DNA of 56,870 bases, taken from the NCBI GenBank assembly GCA_016192345.1, contig JACPUH010000080.1, forward strand, positions 1-56,870, given 5' to 3'. The DNA comes from Ignavibacteriales bacterium (lineage in GTDB: Bacteria; Bacteroidota; Ignavibacteria; UBA10030). Positions within the stretch are counted from its first letter, which is position 1. Every line of letters starts with the position of its first letter. Position numbers and translations under genes: made by a program. Below are positions 38,944 to 49,900 of the stretch, piece by piece. The notes under the pieces are model-generated. The model did no database searches. It was not told where the DNA came from and was given only the letters and a program-made list of their open reading frames with translations.

Positions 38944-40506
38944 TTATACGGCAACCGATGCTTCCTTGATCTCTTCCTTCACCTGTTCTGACTTCTTCTT
39001 TTTTGCCACGAGAGACCGGTTCAGTGCCTCCAGGTATGCTTTTGCACTTCCCGTGATAACATCGGTGCTCACCGCTCTCCCATTGAAGAGTACACCGTCA
39101 AACTCGCCCCTGACAAACACCTCCCCGATGGCATCCCGGCCCAGACTGACGGATTTAATCGAATACTCCGTCAGCTTCCCCACGATCCCCGTAATGCGTT
39201 CGATGGCTTTGTACGCCGCATCGACGGGCCCATCGCCGGTTGCCGAATCGACGAGGCGCTGATCCCCGATCCGCAGTTCAATGGTCGCCGTCGGCCTGAG
39301 GTTCGTCCCGCTGCTCACCTGGATGTTTTCGAGCTGATAGAATTCCTCCACATCCCCCACCCGGTCTTCGATGATCGCCACCAGGTCTTCATCAAAAATC
39401 TCCTTCTTCTGATCGGCAATACTGCAGAACACCTGGTAGGCGCGTTCGAGCTCTTCCTGGGTGAGTTCGTATCCGAGTTCGGCGTACCGCTGCTTCAAGG
39501 CATGGCGCCCGGAGTGTTTTCCGAGCACGAGCATACTGTGCTTGATGCCGACGGACTGCGGCGTCATGATCTCGTACGTAATCGGACTCTTTAACAGACC
39601 ATCCTGGTGGATGCCTGCCTCATGGGCAAACGCGTTCGCTCCGACGATGGCCTTGTTCCGCTGGACGAGCATGCCGGTAAGACTCCCCAGTAATTTACTC
39701 GACTTATAAATTTCTTCCGAATTGACATTAGTGTAGATCCCGAGCTTTTCCTTGCGGGTCTTCATCGCCATCACGATCTCCTCCAGGGCTGCATTCCCGG
39801 CCCGCTCACCGATCCCGTTGATGGTGCACTCCACCTGCCGCGCACCGTTTTGGATTGCAGCGAGTGAATTCGCCACCGCCAGACCAAGATCGTTATGACA
39901 ATGAGCGCTGAACAGAACTTCATCACCACACTTCACCCGTTCCCGGACGACCTTGAACATGTTCCCATATTCCTCTGGAACGGCGTACCCAACCGTGTCC
40001 GGAAGATTAATGATGGTTGCCCCGGCATCCAAGGCAGCCTGCACAACCTCGCAGAGGAATCCGATGTCGCTCCGGGAGGCATCCTCACATGAGAATTCGA
40101 CCTCCTCACACAGGGAGCGTGCATGCTTCACGGCCGAAGCGGCATCGGCCAGCACCTGATCCCGCGTCTTCTTCAGTTTGTGGGCAAGGTGGATATCCGA
40201 GGTGGCGATAAATGTGTGGATCCTCGGTTTTTTCGCGTACTGGATTGCGTCCCATGCCCGGTCGATATCGGCCTTTACCGCACGGGCAAGGGCAGCCACC
40301 GTACAGTGCTCGATCGTTTTAGCGATGAACCGAACTGCCTCGAAATCGCCCGCCGAGGCAATCGGAAAACCCGCCTCGATCACATCGACCTTGAGGTGCT
40401 CCAGTTGCCGTGCCATCCGCACCTTCTCCTCCAAATTCATACTGCATCCGGGCGATTGTTCCCCATCCCTCAACGTGGTATCGAACACATAGACTCTTTG
40501 TTCCAT
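38944..40506 (-). CDS. leuA: 2-isopropylmalate synthase
   Basis: 520 aa. DTTLRDGEQSPGCSMNLEEKVRMA, the metal-binding HCHNDLGLAVANSLAAIQNGA, and GERAGNAALEEIVMA define the HMGL-like barrel. NAFAHEAGIHQDGLLK follows, and the C-terminal LeuA regulatory domain (about 395-515) should bind leucine for feedback inhibition. It condenses acetyl-CoA with 2-oxoisovalerate. It starts 14 nt after aroF. Confidence 0.97.
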   Translation of the reverse strand: MEQRVYVFDTTLRDGEQSPGCSMNLEEKVRMARQLEHLKVDVIEAGFPIASAGDFEAVRFIAKTIEHCTVAALARAVKADIDRAWDAIQYAKKPRIHTFIATSDIHLAHKLKKTRDQVLADAASAVKHARSLCEEVEFSCEDASRSDIGFLCEVVQAALDAGATIINLPDTVGYAVPEEYGNMFKVVRERVKCGDEVLFSAHCHNDLGLAVANSLAAIQNGARQVECTINGIGERAGNAALEEIVMAMKTRKEKLGIYTNVNSEEIYKSSKLLGSLTGMLVQRNKAIVGANAFAHEAGIHQDGLLKSPITYEIMTPQSVGIKHSMLVLGKHSGRHALKQRYAELGYELTQEELERAYQVFCSIADQKKEIFDEDLVAIIEDRVGDVEEFYQLENIQVSSGTNLRPTATIELRIGDQRLVDSATGDGPVDAAYKAIERITGIVGKLTEYSIKSVSLGRDAIGEVFVRGEFDGVLFNGRAVSTDVITGSAKAYLEALNRSLVAKKKKSEQVKEEIKEASVAV

Positions 40507-40520
40507 CGGTCTCTATCTCC

Positions 40521-41561
40521 TTACAATTGTTTTCCTTCGATCTGCACCAGTTTCCTGACCCAACCCATCAGTTCCTCGAACTGACCGGGGAGCAGCGATT
40601 GTGCCCCATCGGAAAAAGCCTCTTCAGGATTCGGGTGGACTTCAATGATCAGCCCGTCCGCTCCGACGGCAACGGCCGCCTTGGCAAGAGGGGTTACCAG
40701 ACTGCGAACGCCGGTCCCATGGCTGGGATCCACAATGACAGGGAGGTGGCTCAATTCCTTTAAAGCAGGGACTGCCGAGAGATCGCATGTATTGCGCGTG
40801 TAGTCCTCGAAAGTCCGGATACCGCGTTCGCACAGAATGACCTCATAATTCCCCTGCGACATAATGTACTCCGCCGACATGAGGAGCTCCTTGAGCGTGC
40901 TGGACATGCCGCGCTTGAGCAGCACCGGCTTCTTGATCTTCCCCACCTCTTTCAGAAGAGCAAAGTTCTGCATGTTCCGCGCGCCGATCTGGAGAATGTC
41001 TGTGTACTCCGCCACCAGTTGAACATCCCCGGGCGTGATGACCTCCGTGATAATAAACAGCCCTGTTTTTTCCCTCGCCTCCGCAAGAAGCTTCAACCCC
41101 TCCTCTTCCAATCCCTGAAAACTGTAGGGGGAGGTACGTGGCTTGAATGCCCCACCCCGCAAAACGGTGGCCCCGGCACTCTTGACCTGCTCCGCACTTT
41201 TCAGGATTTGTTCACGGCTCTCGACGGAACAAGGTCCTGCCATGACCACAAAATGTTTATTGCCCACGGTGATGGACGACCGGCCAACCTCTGTCGTTCG
41301 CTCCAGCGTAATTTCCGACTTGACCTGTTTCCACTCCTTGCTGGCAAGCTTAAAGGGTTTCAGGATCGGCACGACGTTTTCGACACCATCAAGTGAATCG
41401 AGTGCCTGCAGGCGGGTTTTCCCGCGCTCATCACCCACACACGCGATGACAGTCCTCAACTCTCCATAAATGGGATGGACCTCAAAGCCCAACTCCCTCA
41501 CTTTTTCAAACACATGTTCGATTTGGTGCTTGCTTGCACCGGCTTTCATAACGATAATCAT
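40521..41561 (-). CDS. aroF: 3-deoxy-7-phosphoheptulonate synthase (type I-beta with N-terminal ferredoxin-like domain)
   Basis: 346 aa. Residues 1-70 are an ACT/ferredoxin-like regulatory domain, as in Thermotoga-type DAHP synthases. The barrel shows [57 protein letters not shown] and VDPSHGTG. It starts the shikimate pathway from PEP and erythrose 4-phosphate. Its presence in a branched-chain cluster suggests coordinated amino-acid supply. Confidence 0.96.
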   Translation of the reverse strand: MIIVMKAGASKHQIEHVFEKVRELGFEVHPIYGELRTVIACVGDERGKTRLQALDSLDGVENVVPILKPFKLASKEWKQVKSEITLERTTEVGRSSITVGNKHFVVMAGPCSVESREQILKSAEQVKSAGATVLRGGAFKPRTSPYSFQGLEEEGLKLLAEAREKTGLFIITEVITPGDVQLVAEYTDILQIGARNMQNFALLKEVGKIKKPVLLKRGMSSTLKELLMSAEYIMSQGNYEVILCERGIRTFEDYTRNTCDLSAVPALKELSHLPVIVDPSHGTGVRSLVTPLAKAAVAVGADGLIIEVHPNPEEAFSDGAQSLLPGQFEELMGWVRKLVQIEGKQL

Positions 41562-41634
41562 AAACGGAGCACTACTTCCTTTCCTCGTATTTCTTTTTTA
41601 CGATGCTGCGACGGTCGGGCCGGAGAAGACAACC

Positions 41635-41877
41635 TCACCAGAACATCGCGTTGATTTGGGTTGTGATTTCCGCTTGTGACCGTATCTCACTGACCTCCGA
41701 TTCCAGTTCGGCGATGCTGCGGGCGCGCATCTCGGCCAGGCGTGTCAAAAGGCTCTGCAAACGGGGGTCTTTGATCCGCGTCGCTTTCGCGTGATAGGAC
41801 TTTACGGCCTCGCGTTCTTCTTGCATCAACCACTCGATGAGATCCGTTGAACTGGTAAATGATGGTACGGCTGACAT
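41635..41877 (-). CDS. Small helical protein, function unknown
   Basis: 80 aa, predicted largely alpha-helical, with EEREAVKSYHAKATRIKDPRLQSLL-like heptad character and acidic and basic faces (residues about 18-70). The E..A..SY spacing faintly recalls half of a ferritin-like bundle, but metal ligands are not convincing. It sits between cimA (44 nt) and aroF (73 nt) on the same strand, so it is probably real. Confidence 0.55.
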   Translation of the reverse strand: MSAVPSFTSSTDLIEWLMQEEREAVKSYHAKATRIKDPRLQSLLTRLAEMRARSIAELESEVSEIRSQAEITTQINAMFW

Positions 41878-41921
41878 ACGTAACCTCGCAAGAATGATAA
41901 ATGGATGCCTGAGCGTATCCC

Positions 41922-43520
41922 CTAGGAAACAACCTCTTCCGGCACGGTGGATTTCAACAGGTGATAATAAATACTGTCAACAAGCGCCTTCCAGCTCGCC
42001 TCGATGATGTCGGTGGACACTCCGACGGTGTTCCACGTGGTGTGGCCATTGCGTGACGTAATGAGGACCCGGACCTTCGCGCCGGTCCCATCCTGGCCAT
42101 CGAGCACCCTCACCTTGTAGTCGGCGAGGTGCATGCCTTTCAATTCCGGGTAGAACTTTTCGAGGGCTTTCCGGAGGGCATTATCCAACGCATTGACCGG
42201 CCCGTTTCCTTCCGAAGCGGTATGTTCGACTTCGTCCCCCACCCGCACTTTAATAAGAGCCTCCGAAACGGGCTGTTCATCCCTCGAGTTTTTATGGATA
42301 ATGACTTTGAATCCCTCCAGTTCGAAAAACTCCCGCCAGTTCTTCAATCGTTGTTTGATGAGCAGTTCCAACGAGCCGTCCGCTTCCTCATATCGATATC
42401 CCTGGAATTCCTTCGACTTGATGTCGTCCACCATCCCCTGTACATCGGCCGATGATTCGTTCAGATCGATGCTCAGCTCGGCTGCTTTGTACATCACGTT
42501 GCTGCGTCCGGAAAGATCGGAGACAAGGACGCGACGTTTATTCCCGACAACCTCAGGAAGGATATGTTCATAGGTCCGGGGCGTTTTCATGACAGCGCTG
42601 ACGTGCACTCCTCCTTTGTGAGCGAAGGCGCTTTGTCCCACGAACGCGAGATGCTTGCGGGGCGCAAGATTGGCCAGCTCGCTGACAAAGTGAGAAAGCT
42701 CCGTCAGCCCGGCCAACTGCCCCGGCTCAACACAGCCATAGCCAAGTTTCAGTTGAAGATTGGGGATGACCGAGCAGAGATTTGCATTTCCGCACCGCTC
42801 TCCGAAACCGTTGACCGTTCCCTGGACATGGGAAGCGCCCTTCATGATAGCCGCGATCGAGTTTGCTACGGCAAGCTCGCAATCATTGTGGGTATGGATC
42901 CCGAGAGGGACGGAGATCTGCTTCGCCACTTCACTCACGATGGACGCAACCTCCTCCGTCATCGTTCCGCCGTTCGTGTCACACAGCACGATCACAGCGG
43001 CACCGCCGCGTTCTGCAGCCTTCAAGGTTCGCAGGGCATACGCGCTGTCGTCCTTAAACCCATCGAAGAAATGTTCGGCATCGTAGATGAGTTCCCGCCC
43101 CTGCGCCTTCAGGTAGGAGACCGATTCCTCGATGATCTCCAGGTTTTCCTCCTCCGAGATCTGCAAAGCGGCCTTCACATGAAGAATCCACGTCTTGCCG
43201 AAGATGGTCACAACCGGGGTTTCGGCCTCAAGCAGGGCGAGGATATTCGGATCAACCTCGACACGGTTCTTCGCCCGCCGGGTGCTCCCGAAGGCAGCGA
43301 TCTTGGCGTGGTGAAAGCGTTCCCCCTTGACGCGCCGGAAGAACTCGAGGTCCCGCGGATTCGATCCCGGCCATCCCCCCTCAATATAATGGATGCCGAA
43401 CGCGTCAAGCTTCCGCGCGATCCGGAGCTTGTCCTCCACGGAAAACGAAACGTCTTCCCCCTGGGTGCCGTCCCGCAGTGTCGTATCGTACAGTTCGATG
43501 TTCTTCATGGTGATCACCAT
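41922..43520 (-). CDS. cimA: Citramalate synthase
   Basis: 532 aa. [28 protein letters not shown] and [40 protein letters not shown] belong to the HMGL-like family; the [17 protein letters not shown] and [10 protein letters not shown] forms separate citramalate synthase from LeuA. The C-terminal regulatory domain follows. It condenses pyruvate and acetyl-CoA, giving 2-oxobutyrate via LeuCD and LeuB and so threonine-independent isoleucine. It starts 16 nt after ilvC. Confidence 0.95.
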   Translation of the reverse strand: MVITMKNIELYDTTLRDGTQGEDVSFSVEDKLRIARKLDAFGIHYIEGGWPGSNPRDLEFFRRVKGERFHHAKIAAFGSTRRAKNRVEVDPNILALLEAETPVVTIFGKTWILHVKAALQISEEENLEIIEESVSYLKAQGRELIYDAEHFFDGFKDDSAYALRTLKAAERGGAAVIVLCDTNGGTMTEEVASIVSEVAKQISVPLGIHTHNDCELAVANSIAAIMKGASHVQGTVNGFGERCGNANLCSVIPNLQLKLGYGCVEPGQLAGLTELSHFVSELANLAPRKHLAFVGQSAFAHKGGVHVSAVMKTPRTYEHILPEVVGNKRRVLVSDLSGRSNVMYKAAELSIDLNESSADVQGMVDDIKSKEFQGYRYEEADGSLELLIKQRLKNWREFFELEGFKVIIHKNSRDEQPVSEALIKVRVGDEVEHTASEGNGPVNALDNALRKALEKFYPELKGMHLADYKVRVLDGQDGTGAKVRVLITSRNGHTTWNTVGVSTDIIEASWKALVDSIYYHLLKSTVPEEVVS

Positions 43521-43536
43521 TCCGGATAATGAACGC

Positions 43537-44595
43537 CTACTTCTTCTCCCAGTTTTCCGGCCGTAACGCGCGAACGGCTGCGCCAGCCCGCCACATCTCC
43601 GATTGCTTCCACTCGTTCAGCTCCTTTTCCAACCGCTCACGATAATCCGGGGCGCTGCAACTCTCCAACACCCGCTTCGTTTCGATTCCCTCCTGAACAT
43701 CCCGATAGAGGAGTTCGAAGAGCGGTTTTGCAGCCGTCTCGAAATGCTTGGCCCAGTCCAGAGCCCCGCGCTGCGCCGTCGTGCTACAGGAAGCGAACAT
43801 CCAATCCATTCCATTCTTACCGATCAGAGGGTACAGACTCTGTGTGGCTTCCTCGACCGTTTCATTGAACGCCTCGCTGGGAGAATGCCCCTTTGCCCGT
43901 AATGTGTCGTATTGCGCTTTCATCAGACCGGCAATCGCCCCCATCAGGACACCGCGCTCACCTGTCAGGTCGCTGTGAACTTCGTTTGCGAAAGTGGTGG
44001 GGAAGAGATATCCGGAGCCAACCGCGATCCCCAATGCTATCGCCCGTTCTTTCGCGTGACCGGTGGCATCCTGATGAACGGCAAAGCTGGAGTTGATGCC
44101 GCTCCCTGCAAGGAAATTCGAGCGAACCGTTCGCCCCGCCCCTTTCGGGGCGACGAGGATCACATCGACCTCGGGAGGGGGCACCACCCCCGTCTGTTCT
44201 TTAAACACCACCGAGAAACCATGGGAGAAGTACAGGGCCTGTCCTTTGCGCAAATTCCGTTTCACCACCGGCCATTGCTCTTTCTGTCCGGCATCCGAGA
44301 GAAGGTACTGAACAACGGTGGCCTTTCGGATCGTCTCTTCGATATCGGAGAACAGGGTTTTTCCCTCCACCCAACCGTCACGCAGGGCATCAGCCCATCC
44401 CTTCCCCCCTTTTCGCTGGCCAATAATCACATTGATCCCATTGTCGCGGAGATTCAACGATTGTCCATACCCTTGAGGTCCATACCCCAGAATCGCCACC
44501 ACCTCCTTCTCCAACGTTTTTTGTGCTTTGGAAAGGGGGTACTCCTCGCGGGTAACAACTTCCTCCTTGACACCGCCAAAATCGATAAGAGCCAT
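43537..44595 (-). CDS. ilvC: Ketol-acid reductoisomerase
   Basis: 352 aa class I enzyme. [33 protein letters not shown] is the dinucleotide-binding loop, with basic residues fitting [53 protein letters not shown] and [14 protein letters not shown] carry the metal-binding Asp/Glu residues. It converts acetolactate or acetohydroxybutyrate. It lies between gltB and cimA. Confidence 0.96.
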   Translation of the reverse strand: MALIDFGGVKEEVVTREEYPLSKAQKTLEKEVVAILGYGPQGYGQSLNLRDNGINVIIGQRKGGKGWADALRDGWVEGKTLFSDIEETIRKATVVQYLLSDAGQKEQWPVVKRNLRKGQALYFSHGFSVVFKEQTGVVPPPEVDVILVAPKGAGRTVRSNFLAGSGINSSFAVHQDATGHAKERAIALGIAVGSGYLFPTTFANEVHSDLTGERGVLMGAIAGLMKAQYDTLRAKGHSPSEAFNETVEEATQSLYPLIGKNGMDWMFASCSTTAQRGALDWAKHFETAAKPLFELLYRDVQEGIETKRVLESCSAPDYRERLEKELNEWKQSEMWRAGAAVRALRPENWEKK

Positions 44596-44664
44596 TGCCG
44601 TAATTCTCCTCGTCGTTGATTCAATGATCGCGACCCGATGCTTGCACCGGCCGCGTTCTGTTTC

Positions 44665-47600
44665 TTAGATTTGCTGTGCTGCGGGGACCTTTTGCTCAAG
44701 GACAACCGGTGGAAGAGCGGCAGTTTCCCCTTTGGGAGCTACACGCCAAAACATCGGACCGTACTCCGGCCATTTCATCAACACTTCCTGCGCCCGCGCA
44801 CTGTTCGTCAATTCCAGATGGCGATGGATAATCGCCTGCACGAAGCGTGTTTCCTCCTCCGAGTTGACTCTCCGAAGCGACACAAGATCGGGATTGAGTC
44901 TCCGTTCAAAATCTCCGAGCAGGTCGAGGACAAATGCAACCCCGCCGGTCATCCCCGCTCCGAAGTTGCGGCCGGCCGTTCCAAGAACCACCACCGTCCC
45001 ATGCGTCATGTATTCGCAGCCATGGTCTCCGACCCCTTCCACAACCGCCAATGCTCCGCTGTTACGAACACAAAACCGTTCCCCCGCCCTGCCGCTGGCA
45101 AACAGTGCACCACCGGTCGCTCCGTACAATACCGTGTTGCCGACGATCACTTCCTGCGCGGAATTGAACCGGTTGTTCGGGGGCATGACGATGATCTCTC
45201 CGCCACTTATTCCTTTCCCCACATAATCGTTCGCCTCCCCGGTAAGCGTCAGGCGAACACCATGCACCAGGAACGCTCCGAAACTCTGCCCTGCGCTCCC
45301 GGTGAACCTGAGGTGAATCGTGTTCTCCGGCAAGCCGCGATCGCCATGCAGGTAGGCAATTTCTCCGGAGAGTTTTGTGCCGACCGAGCGATTCACATTC
45401 CGGATCTTATAGGCACGCGTGATAGCGACTTTATCACGAAGCGCGTCTTTCAGGTCCTGGAGGATGACGTCGTCCAGGGGCTTATCCGGCTTGTCGTTCC
45501 GGTGCCAGACACGGAGACGCTGATCATGCTCGAAGTCCCTGCGGGCGAGGATGCCGCCTAAGTCGACCGTATTGGCCTTCGGGTGGTCGGTGATGACCCG
45601 CTGTTTCAGGAGGTCGGTCCGACCGATCACTTCGTGCAATGACCGGAACCCGAGCCCGGCAAGGATCTCCCGCACATCTTGTGATACGGCATTGAGAAAG
45701 TTGATGAGCATTTCCGGTTTGCCATCAAACTTCTTGCGTAACACCTCGTCCTGGGTCGCAATGCCAACCGGGCAGGTATTGAGGTGACACTGACGCACAT
45801 AACGGCAACCGAGGGAGATCAGCGCTGCCGTCCCAAAGTTATACTCTTCAGCCCCCAGCATCGCGGCGATGACGATATCCCTCCCGGTCTTGAACCCGCC
45901 ATCGACACGGAGGGTCACCCGTTCGCGCAACCCGTTCAAGACCAGCACCTGCTGGGCTTCGGCGATGCCGAGTTCCCAGGGGGCCCCCGCATTTTTCACC
46001 GAGCTCAGGGGCGAAGCTCCCGTGCCCCCCTCGTGCCCGCTGATCAGGATAACATCCGCATAGGCCTTCGCAACCCCTGCGGCGATTGTCCCGATACCGG
46101 CCTCCGACACAAGCTTTACACAGACCCGCGCCCGGGCATTAACCTGCTTCAAGTCATAGATCAGTTGTGCAAGATCCTCGATACTGTAAATATCATGATG
46201 GGGCGGCGGGGAGATAAGAGCGATTCCCGGAATCGCCTTCCTCAGGCGCGCGATCAGGGGGGAGACTTTGTTGGACGGAATCTGCCCCCCCTCCCCCGGT
46301 TTGGAACCCTGCGCCATTTTTATCTCAAGTTCCCTGGCGCTTGCCAGGTATTCCGCCGTTACGCCAAAGCGTGCCGAAGCAACCTGTTTGATGGCGCTGT
46401 TGGCGGAATCTCCGTTGGGGAGTATGCGAAACCGCTGAGGGTCCTCCCCCCCTTCACCACTATTGCTCTTCGCCCCTATCCGATTCATGGCAATGGCAAT
46501 CGTCTCATGCGTTTCGGGCGACAGCGAACCAAGGGACATCGCCGCCGTGGTAAAGCGCTTTCGGATTTCCTCCACCGGCTCAACCTCATCGACGGAAATG
46601 GGGTGGTTGACGTTCTTGAACTCGAGCAGGTCCTTGATGCCGATGGGAGCCGTGCCTTCGATCGCCTTCTTGAGGTGCTTGAAATCCTCCTGGTCCCCTG
46701 TGTCCCTTAAGCGCTGCATGGAGCGCAACGCATCCGGCGACCATGCATGCCGTTCGCCATTTTTGCGAAATCGATAGTTTCCTTCATCGGTAAGAGAAAC
46801 CGGTGCCGCTGCAAACGCCCGTGCATGCCTTTCGATCGCCTCCCGGGCAATCTCCCTCAAACCGATACCGCCAATACGCGAAGGGGTTCCGGAGAAGTAG
46901 GCATCGACCACCTGGCTCGAGAGGCCAAGCGCTTCGAAGATCTGTGCCCCGCGGTATGACCCGAGTAGGGAAATGCCCATCTTGGACATGACTTTCAGAA
47001 TCCCGGCCTCGACCGCCTTTTTGAAGTTCGTGGAGGCCTCCAGCACGGAGATGGTGGAGCCGGGTCTCGACTCAACCATCGCACGGATCGTCTCAAATGC
47101 CAGGTAGGGGTTGACAGCATTGGCTCCGTACCCGATCAGCGTCACAAAGTGGTGCACATCGCGCGGCTCTCCCGTTTCGACAACGACGCTCACTTTTAAA
47201 CGCTTCTGTCTGCGCAACAAATGATTGTGGACGGCCCCCACGGCAAGCAGGGCAGGCAACGGCGTGTTCGTTTGATTGACTCCCCGGTCGCTGAGGATCA
47301 GGAGAGATTTTCCCTCATCCACCGCCCGTTCCGCTCTTCCACAAAGTGTCTGCAAAGCCTGCTCGAACCCTGAATCTCCCTGGGTGACATCGAAAAGCAT
47401 GGGGAGCGTTACCGACTCGAACCCGGGTTCATTGAACGAGGAGAGCGCGTCAAGTTCAGCGGAGAAGAGGACCGGACTTGGAAGTTCCACCTGCTTTGCA
47501 TGTTCAGGAGTTTCGACGAACCAGTTTCGCCGGTACCCCAGCTTGCTCGACAGCGACATCACAAGCCGTTCACGGATGGGATCGATCGGTGGATTCGTGA

Positions 47601-49176
47601 CCTGCGCAAATTGCTGACGGAAATAGGCGGAGAGAAGTTTGGGGAACTTGGAGAGAACCGCGATCGAAGCATCATCCCCCATGGACCCGACAGGCTCCTT
47701 TCCCTCTTCCATCATGGGCTTCAACAGGACCGTCATTTCTTCGGCACCGTAACCAAAACAGAGCTGTTGGCGCGTCAATTCGTCAGACGGTAGAGCTCCC
47801 CGTTCTCCCGTGATAGTCCCTTTGACCTCAGGCAGCTTGCGAAGATTCGCATCGACCCATTCCCTATAAGGCTTCCGTCGTGCAATTTCCTTTTTGATCT
47901 CGAGGTCCTTCAGCAAGACACCCTGATCGGTATCGACGGCGATCATTTGACCCGGACCAAGCCTCCCCTTCTCGACGACAAAAGCATCGTCTATTTCAAG
48001 GGCGCCGACCTCGGATCCGAGAACGATCAATCCATCGGAGGTGACCTTGTACCGGGCCGGTCGAAGGCCGTTCCGGTCGAGGGTGGCGCCGATGATTCCG
48101 CCGTCACTGAAGACGAGCGCAGCCGGACCGTCCCAGGGTTCGCTGAAACATTCATTATACTCGTAGAACTTCCGGACCTGTTCGTCAATATCATCCCGTG
48201 CGCGCCAGGCCTCAGGTACGAGCATCATCATCGAGTGCAGCAGCGTTCGGCCGGACAGGGTAAGGGCTTCCAGGGCGTTATCGAGGTGAGCGGAATCGCT
48301 CCCCCCCGGCTGGATGAGCGGCTTCAGGAGTCTGATATCCTCTCCCCAGTGATCGGAAGCAAGCTCCGCTTCGCGCGCCTGGGTCCAGACGCGATTGCCC
48401 TGAATGGTGTTGATCTCACCATTGTGGGCAAGCATCCGGAACGGTTGCGCAAGTCCCCACGTCGGAAAGGTATTCGTGCTGTACCGCTGATGATACATGA
48501 CAAACGACGATTCAAACTCCGGATGTTTTAGATCGGGGAAAAAGCGGTCCAGTTCGGTCGCAATCATGAGCCCTTTATATACGATCGTTCGACTGGAAAA
48601 CGAGCTGATGTAGAAATTCCTGATCTTCGTTTTCAGTGTGTACTTCTCAATCTCTTTACGAGAGAGGAAGAGAATTCGTTCGAACTCCGCCTGACTGATG
48701 TGCTTCGGTTTCCTCACGAACACCTGCTGGATGCTCGGGGCGGTCAGCGCGGCGCTATCGCCGATCACGGAAAGATCCACAGGAACCTCCCTCCATCCCA
48801 ACAGTCCCATCCCTTTGCTGGTGATGACGTATTCCACCAGCGCCTTGCAGAGGGCGTAGGAATCCTCATCCCCGCGCGGCATGAACATCATCCCAACGCC
48901 AAGTTCCTGTTCGAAATCGATGCGAGCTCCAAGCTTTGGGTTCTCGAGCAACAGGAAGCGAACGGGGAGTTGCACCAGGATTCCGGCACCATCCCCCGTC
49001 TGGGTATCCGCAGCCACCGCCCCACGGTGGGTAAGGTTGCAGACCGATTGAATTCCTTTCCGGACGACATCATGGCTCTTCTTGCCGGCAATATTGGCAA
49101 CGAAGCCCATGCCGCACGCATCGTGCTCGAAGCGCGGGTCGTACAACGGGAACATGTCTGAGATGGATGGTTGCAT
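44665..49176 (-). CDS. gltB: Glutamate synthase large subunit
   Basis: 1503 aa. After a propeptide of about 20 residues the glutaminase nucleophile is C21 (HDACGMGFVANIAG). The glutaminase domain (to about 430), central domain, FMN-binding synthase domain and C-terminal GXGXG beta-helix follow. The [3Fe-4S] cysteines are in CRYVRQCHLNTCPVGIA. It forms two glutamates from glutamine and 2-oxoglutarate. The start at 49176 (MQPSISDMFPL) replaces an in-frame start at 49332 that would read through intergenic repeats. gltD is not in the window, so the small subunit or another electron donor is elsewhere. Confidence 0.96.
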   Translation of the reverse strand: MQPSISDMFPLYDPRFEHDACGMGFVANIAGKKSHDVVRKGIQSVCNLTHRGAVAADTQTGDGAGILVQLPVRFLLLENPKLGARIDFEQELGVGMMFMPRGDEDSYALCKALVEYVITSKGMGLLGWREVPVDLSVIGDSAALTAPSIQQVFVRKPKHISQAEFERILFLSRKEIEKYTLKTKIRNFYISSFSSRTIVYKGLMIATELDRFFPDLKHPEFESSFVMYHQRYSTNTFPTWGLAQPFRMLAHNGEINTIQGNRVWTQAREAELASDHWGEDIRLLKPLIQPGGSDSAHLDNALEALTLSGRTLLHSMMMLVPEAWRARDDIDEQVRKFYEYNECFSEPWDGPAALVFSDGGIIGATLDRNGLRPARYKVTSDGLIVLGSEVGALEIDDAFVVEKGRLGPGQMIAVDTDQGVLLKDLEIKKEIARRKPYREWVDANLRKLPEVKGTITGERGALPSDELTRQQLCFGYGAEEMTVLLKPMMEEGKEPVGSMGDDASIAVLSKFPKLLSAYFRQQFAQVTNPPIDPIRERLVMSLSSKLGYRRNWFVETPEHAKQVELPSPVLFSAELDALSSFNEPGFESVTLPMLFDVTQGDSGFEQALQTLCGRAERAVDEGKSLLILSDRGVNQTNTPLPALLAVGAVHNHLLRRQKRLKVSVVVETGEPRDVHHFVTLIGYGANAVNPYLAFETIRAMVESRPGSTISVLEASTNFKKAVEAGILKVMSKMGISLLGSYRGAQIFEALGLSSQVVDAYFSGTPSRIGGIGLREIAREAIERHARAFAAAPVSLTDEGNYRFRKNGERHAWSPDALRSMQRLRDTGDQEDFKHLKKAIEGTAPIGIKDLLEFKNVNHPISVDEVEPVEEIRKRFTTAAMSLGSLSPETHETIAIAMNRIGAKSNSGEGGEDPQRFRILPNGDSANSAIKQVASARFGVTAEYLASARELEIKMAQGSKPGEGGQIPSNKVSPLIARLRKAIPGIALISPPPHHDIYSIEDLAQLIYDLKQVNARARVCVKLVSEAGIGTIAAGVAKAYADVILISGHEGGTGASPLSSVKNAGAPWELGIAEAQQVLVLNGLRERVTLRVDGGFKTGRDIVIAAMLGAEEYNFGTAALISLGCRYVRQCHLNTCPVGIATQDEVLRKKFDGKPEMLINFLNAVSQDVREILAGLGFRSLHEVIGRTDLLKQRVITDHPKANTVDLGGILARRDFEHDQRLRVWHRNDKPDKPLDDVILQDLKDALRDKVAITRAYKIRNVNRSVGTKLSGEIAYLHGDRGLPENTIHLRFTGSAGQSFGAFLVHGVRLTLTGEANDYVGKGISGGEIIVMPPNNRFNSAQEVIVGNTVLYGATGGALFASGRAGERFCVRNSGALAVVEGVGDHGCEYMTHGTVVVLGTAGRNFGAGMTGGVAFVLDLLGDFERRLNPDLVSLRRVNSEEETRFVQAIIHRHLELTNSARAQEVLMKWPEYGPMFWRVAPKGETAALPPVVLEQKVPAAQQI

Positions 49177-49349
49177 ATGTTTTCTATTGATCCACGAAGG
49201 ACACGAAGAAACACTAAGAAATGAAATTCGAGTAGAGCTCATCTCAAAAAAACAAACTCGCAGCGCAAAAGCACACAACACACAAGAAACTACTTTAAAA
49301 CATTTTGCGCCTTCTGCGCATTTTTGTGGCAATAAAAATCAAAGGCCTG
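49177..49349. repeat. Intergenic palindrome-rich spacer between ilvN and gltB
   Basis: Positions 49190-49212 (TCCACGAAGGACACGAAGAA) resemble one arm of a dispersed repeat, and 49260-49275 with 49310-49325 form an imperfect inverted repeat (GCAGCGCAAAAG / TTTTGCGCCTTCTGCGC). No gene was seen. Confidence 0.4.
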
Positions 49350-49892
49350 CTACACGTCTCCCTGGAACTCTCTCTTCAACGCCACTCTCCCGGTCCGTGC
49401 GAGTTCCTTCACTCCAAACGGCTTCAACATGGCAATGATGGCGTCGACCTTTTGCTCGCTCCCAGTCGCTTCCAGAGTGAGGGTCTTCGAACTGATGTCG
49501 ACCACCTTGGCGCGGAAGATTTCGGCGATCTGCATGATCTCCGACCGTGATTCGGTGGTCGATTGGACTTTGATCAGGACCAGTTCGCGCTCGACAAAAC
49601 TTTCGAAGGTGAGATCGACCACCTTGATCGTGTCGATCAACTTGTTCAATTGCTTGGTGATCTGTTCGATGATCTGGTCGTCCCCGCGGGTCACGACGGT
49701 CATGCGGGAGATATCCCCCTCCTCCGTCGGCCCGACGGTGAGACTGTCGATATTATATCCCTTTGCCGCAAACAAACCTGCGATACGGTTAAACGCGCCG
49801 AACTTGTTTTCCACCAGGATCGAGATGGTGTGCTTTTGCTCCTTTTCCTCCCCATTCGCCTTCGCGGATGCTGTGTTTGCTGTCTTTGCCAT
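49350..49892 (-). CDS. ilvN: Acetolactate synthase small regulatory subunit
   Basis: 180 aa. A polar N-terminal leader of about 20 residues precedes the ACT domain HTISILVENKFGAFNRIAGLFAAKGYNIDSLTVGPTEEGDISRMT, then the C-terminal regulatory domain (SEIMQIAEIFRAKVVDISSKTLTLEATG). It binds valine for feedback control of IlvB. It begins 8 nt after ilvB. Family symbols ilvN and ilvH are both used. Confidence 0.95.
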   Translation of the reverse strand: MAKTANTASAKANGEEKEQKHTISILVENKFGAFNRIAGLFAAKGYNIDSLTVGPTEEGDISRMTVVTRGDDQIIEQITKQLNKLIDTIKVVDLTFESFVERELVLIKVQSTTESRSEIMQIAEIFRAKVVDISSKTLTLEATGSEQKVDAIIAMLKPFGVKELARTGRVALKREFQGDV

Positions 49893-49900
49893 AGGTGGTA

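Noticed and set aside
49177..49332. 52-aa N-terminal extension of gltB
   Set aside because: Cys-rich sequence translated from intergenic repeats; it would place the glutaminase Cys far from a normal propeptide.
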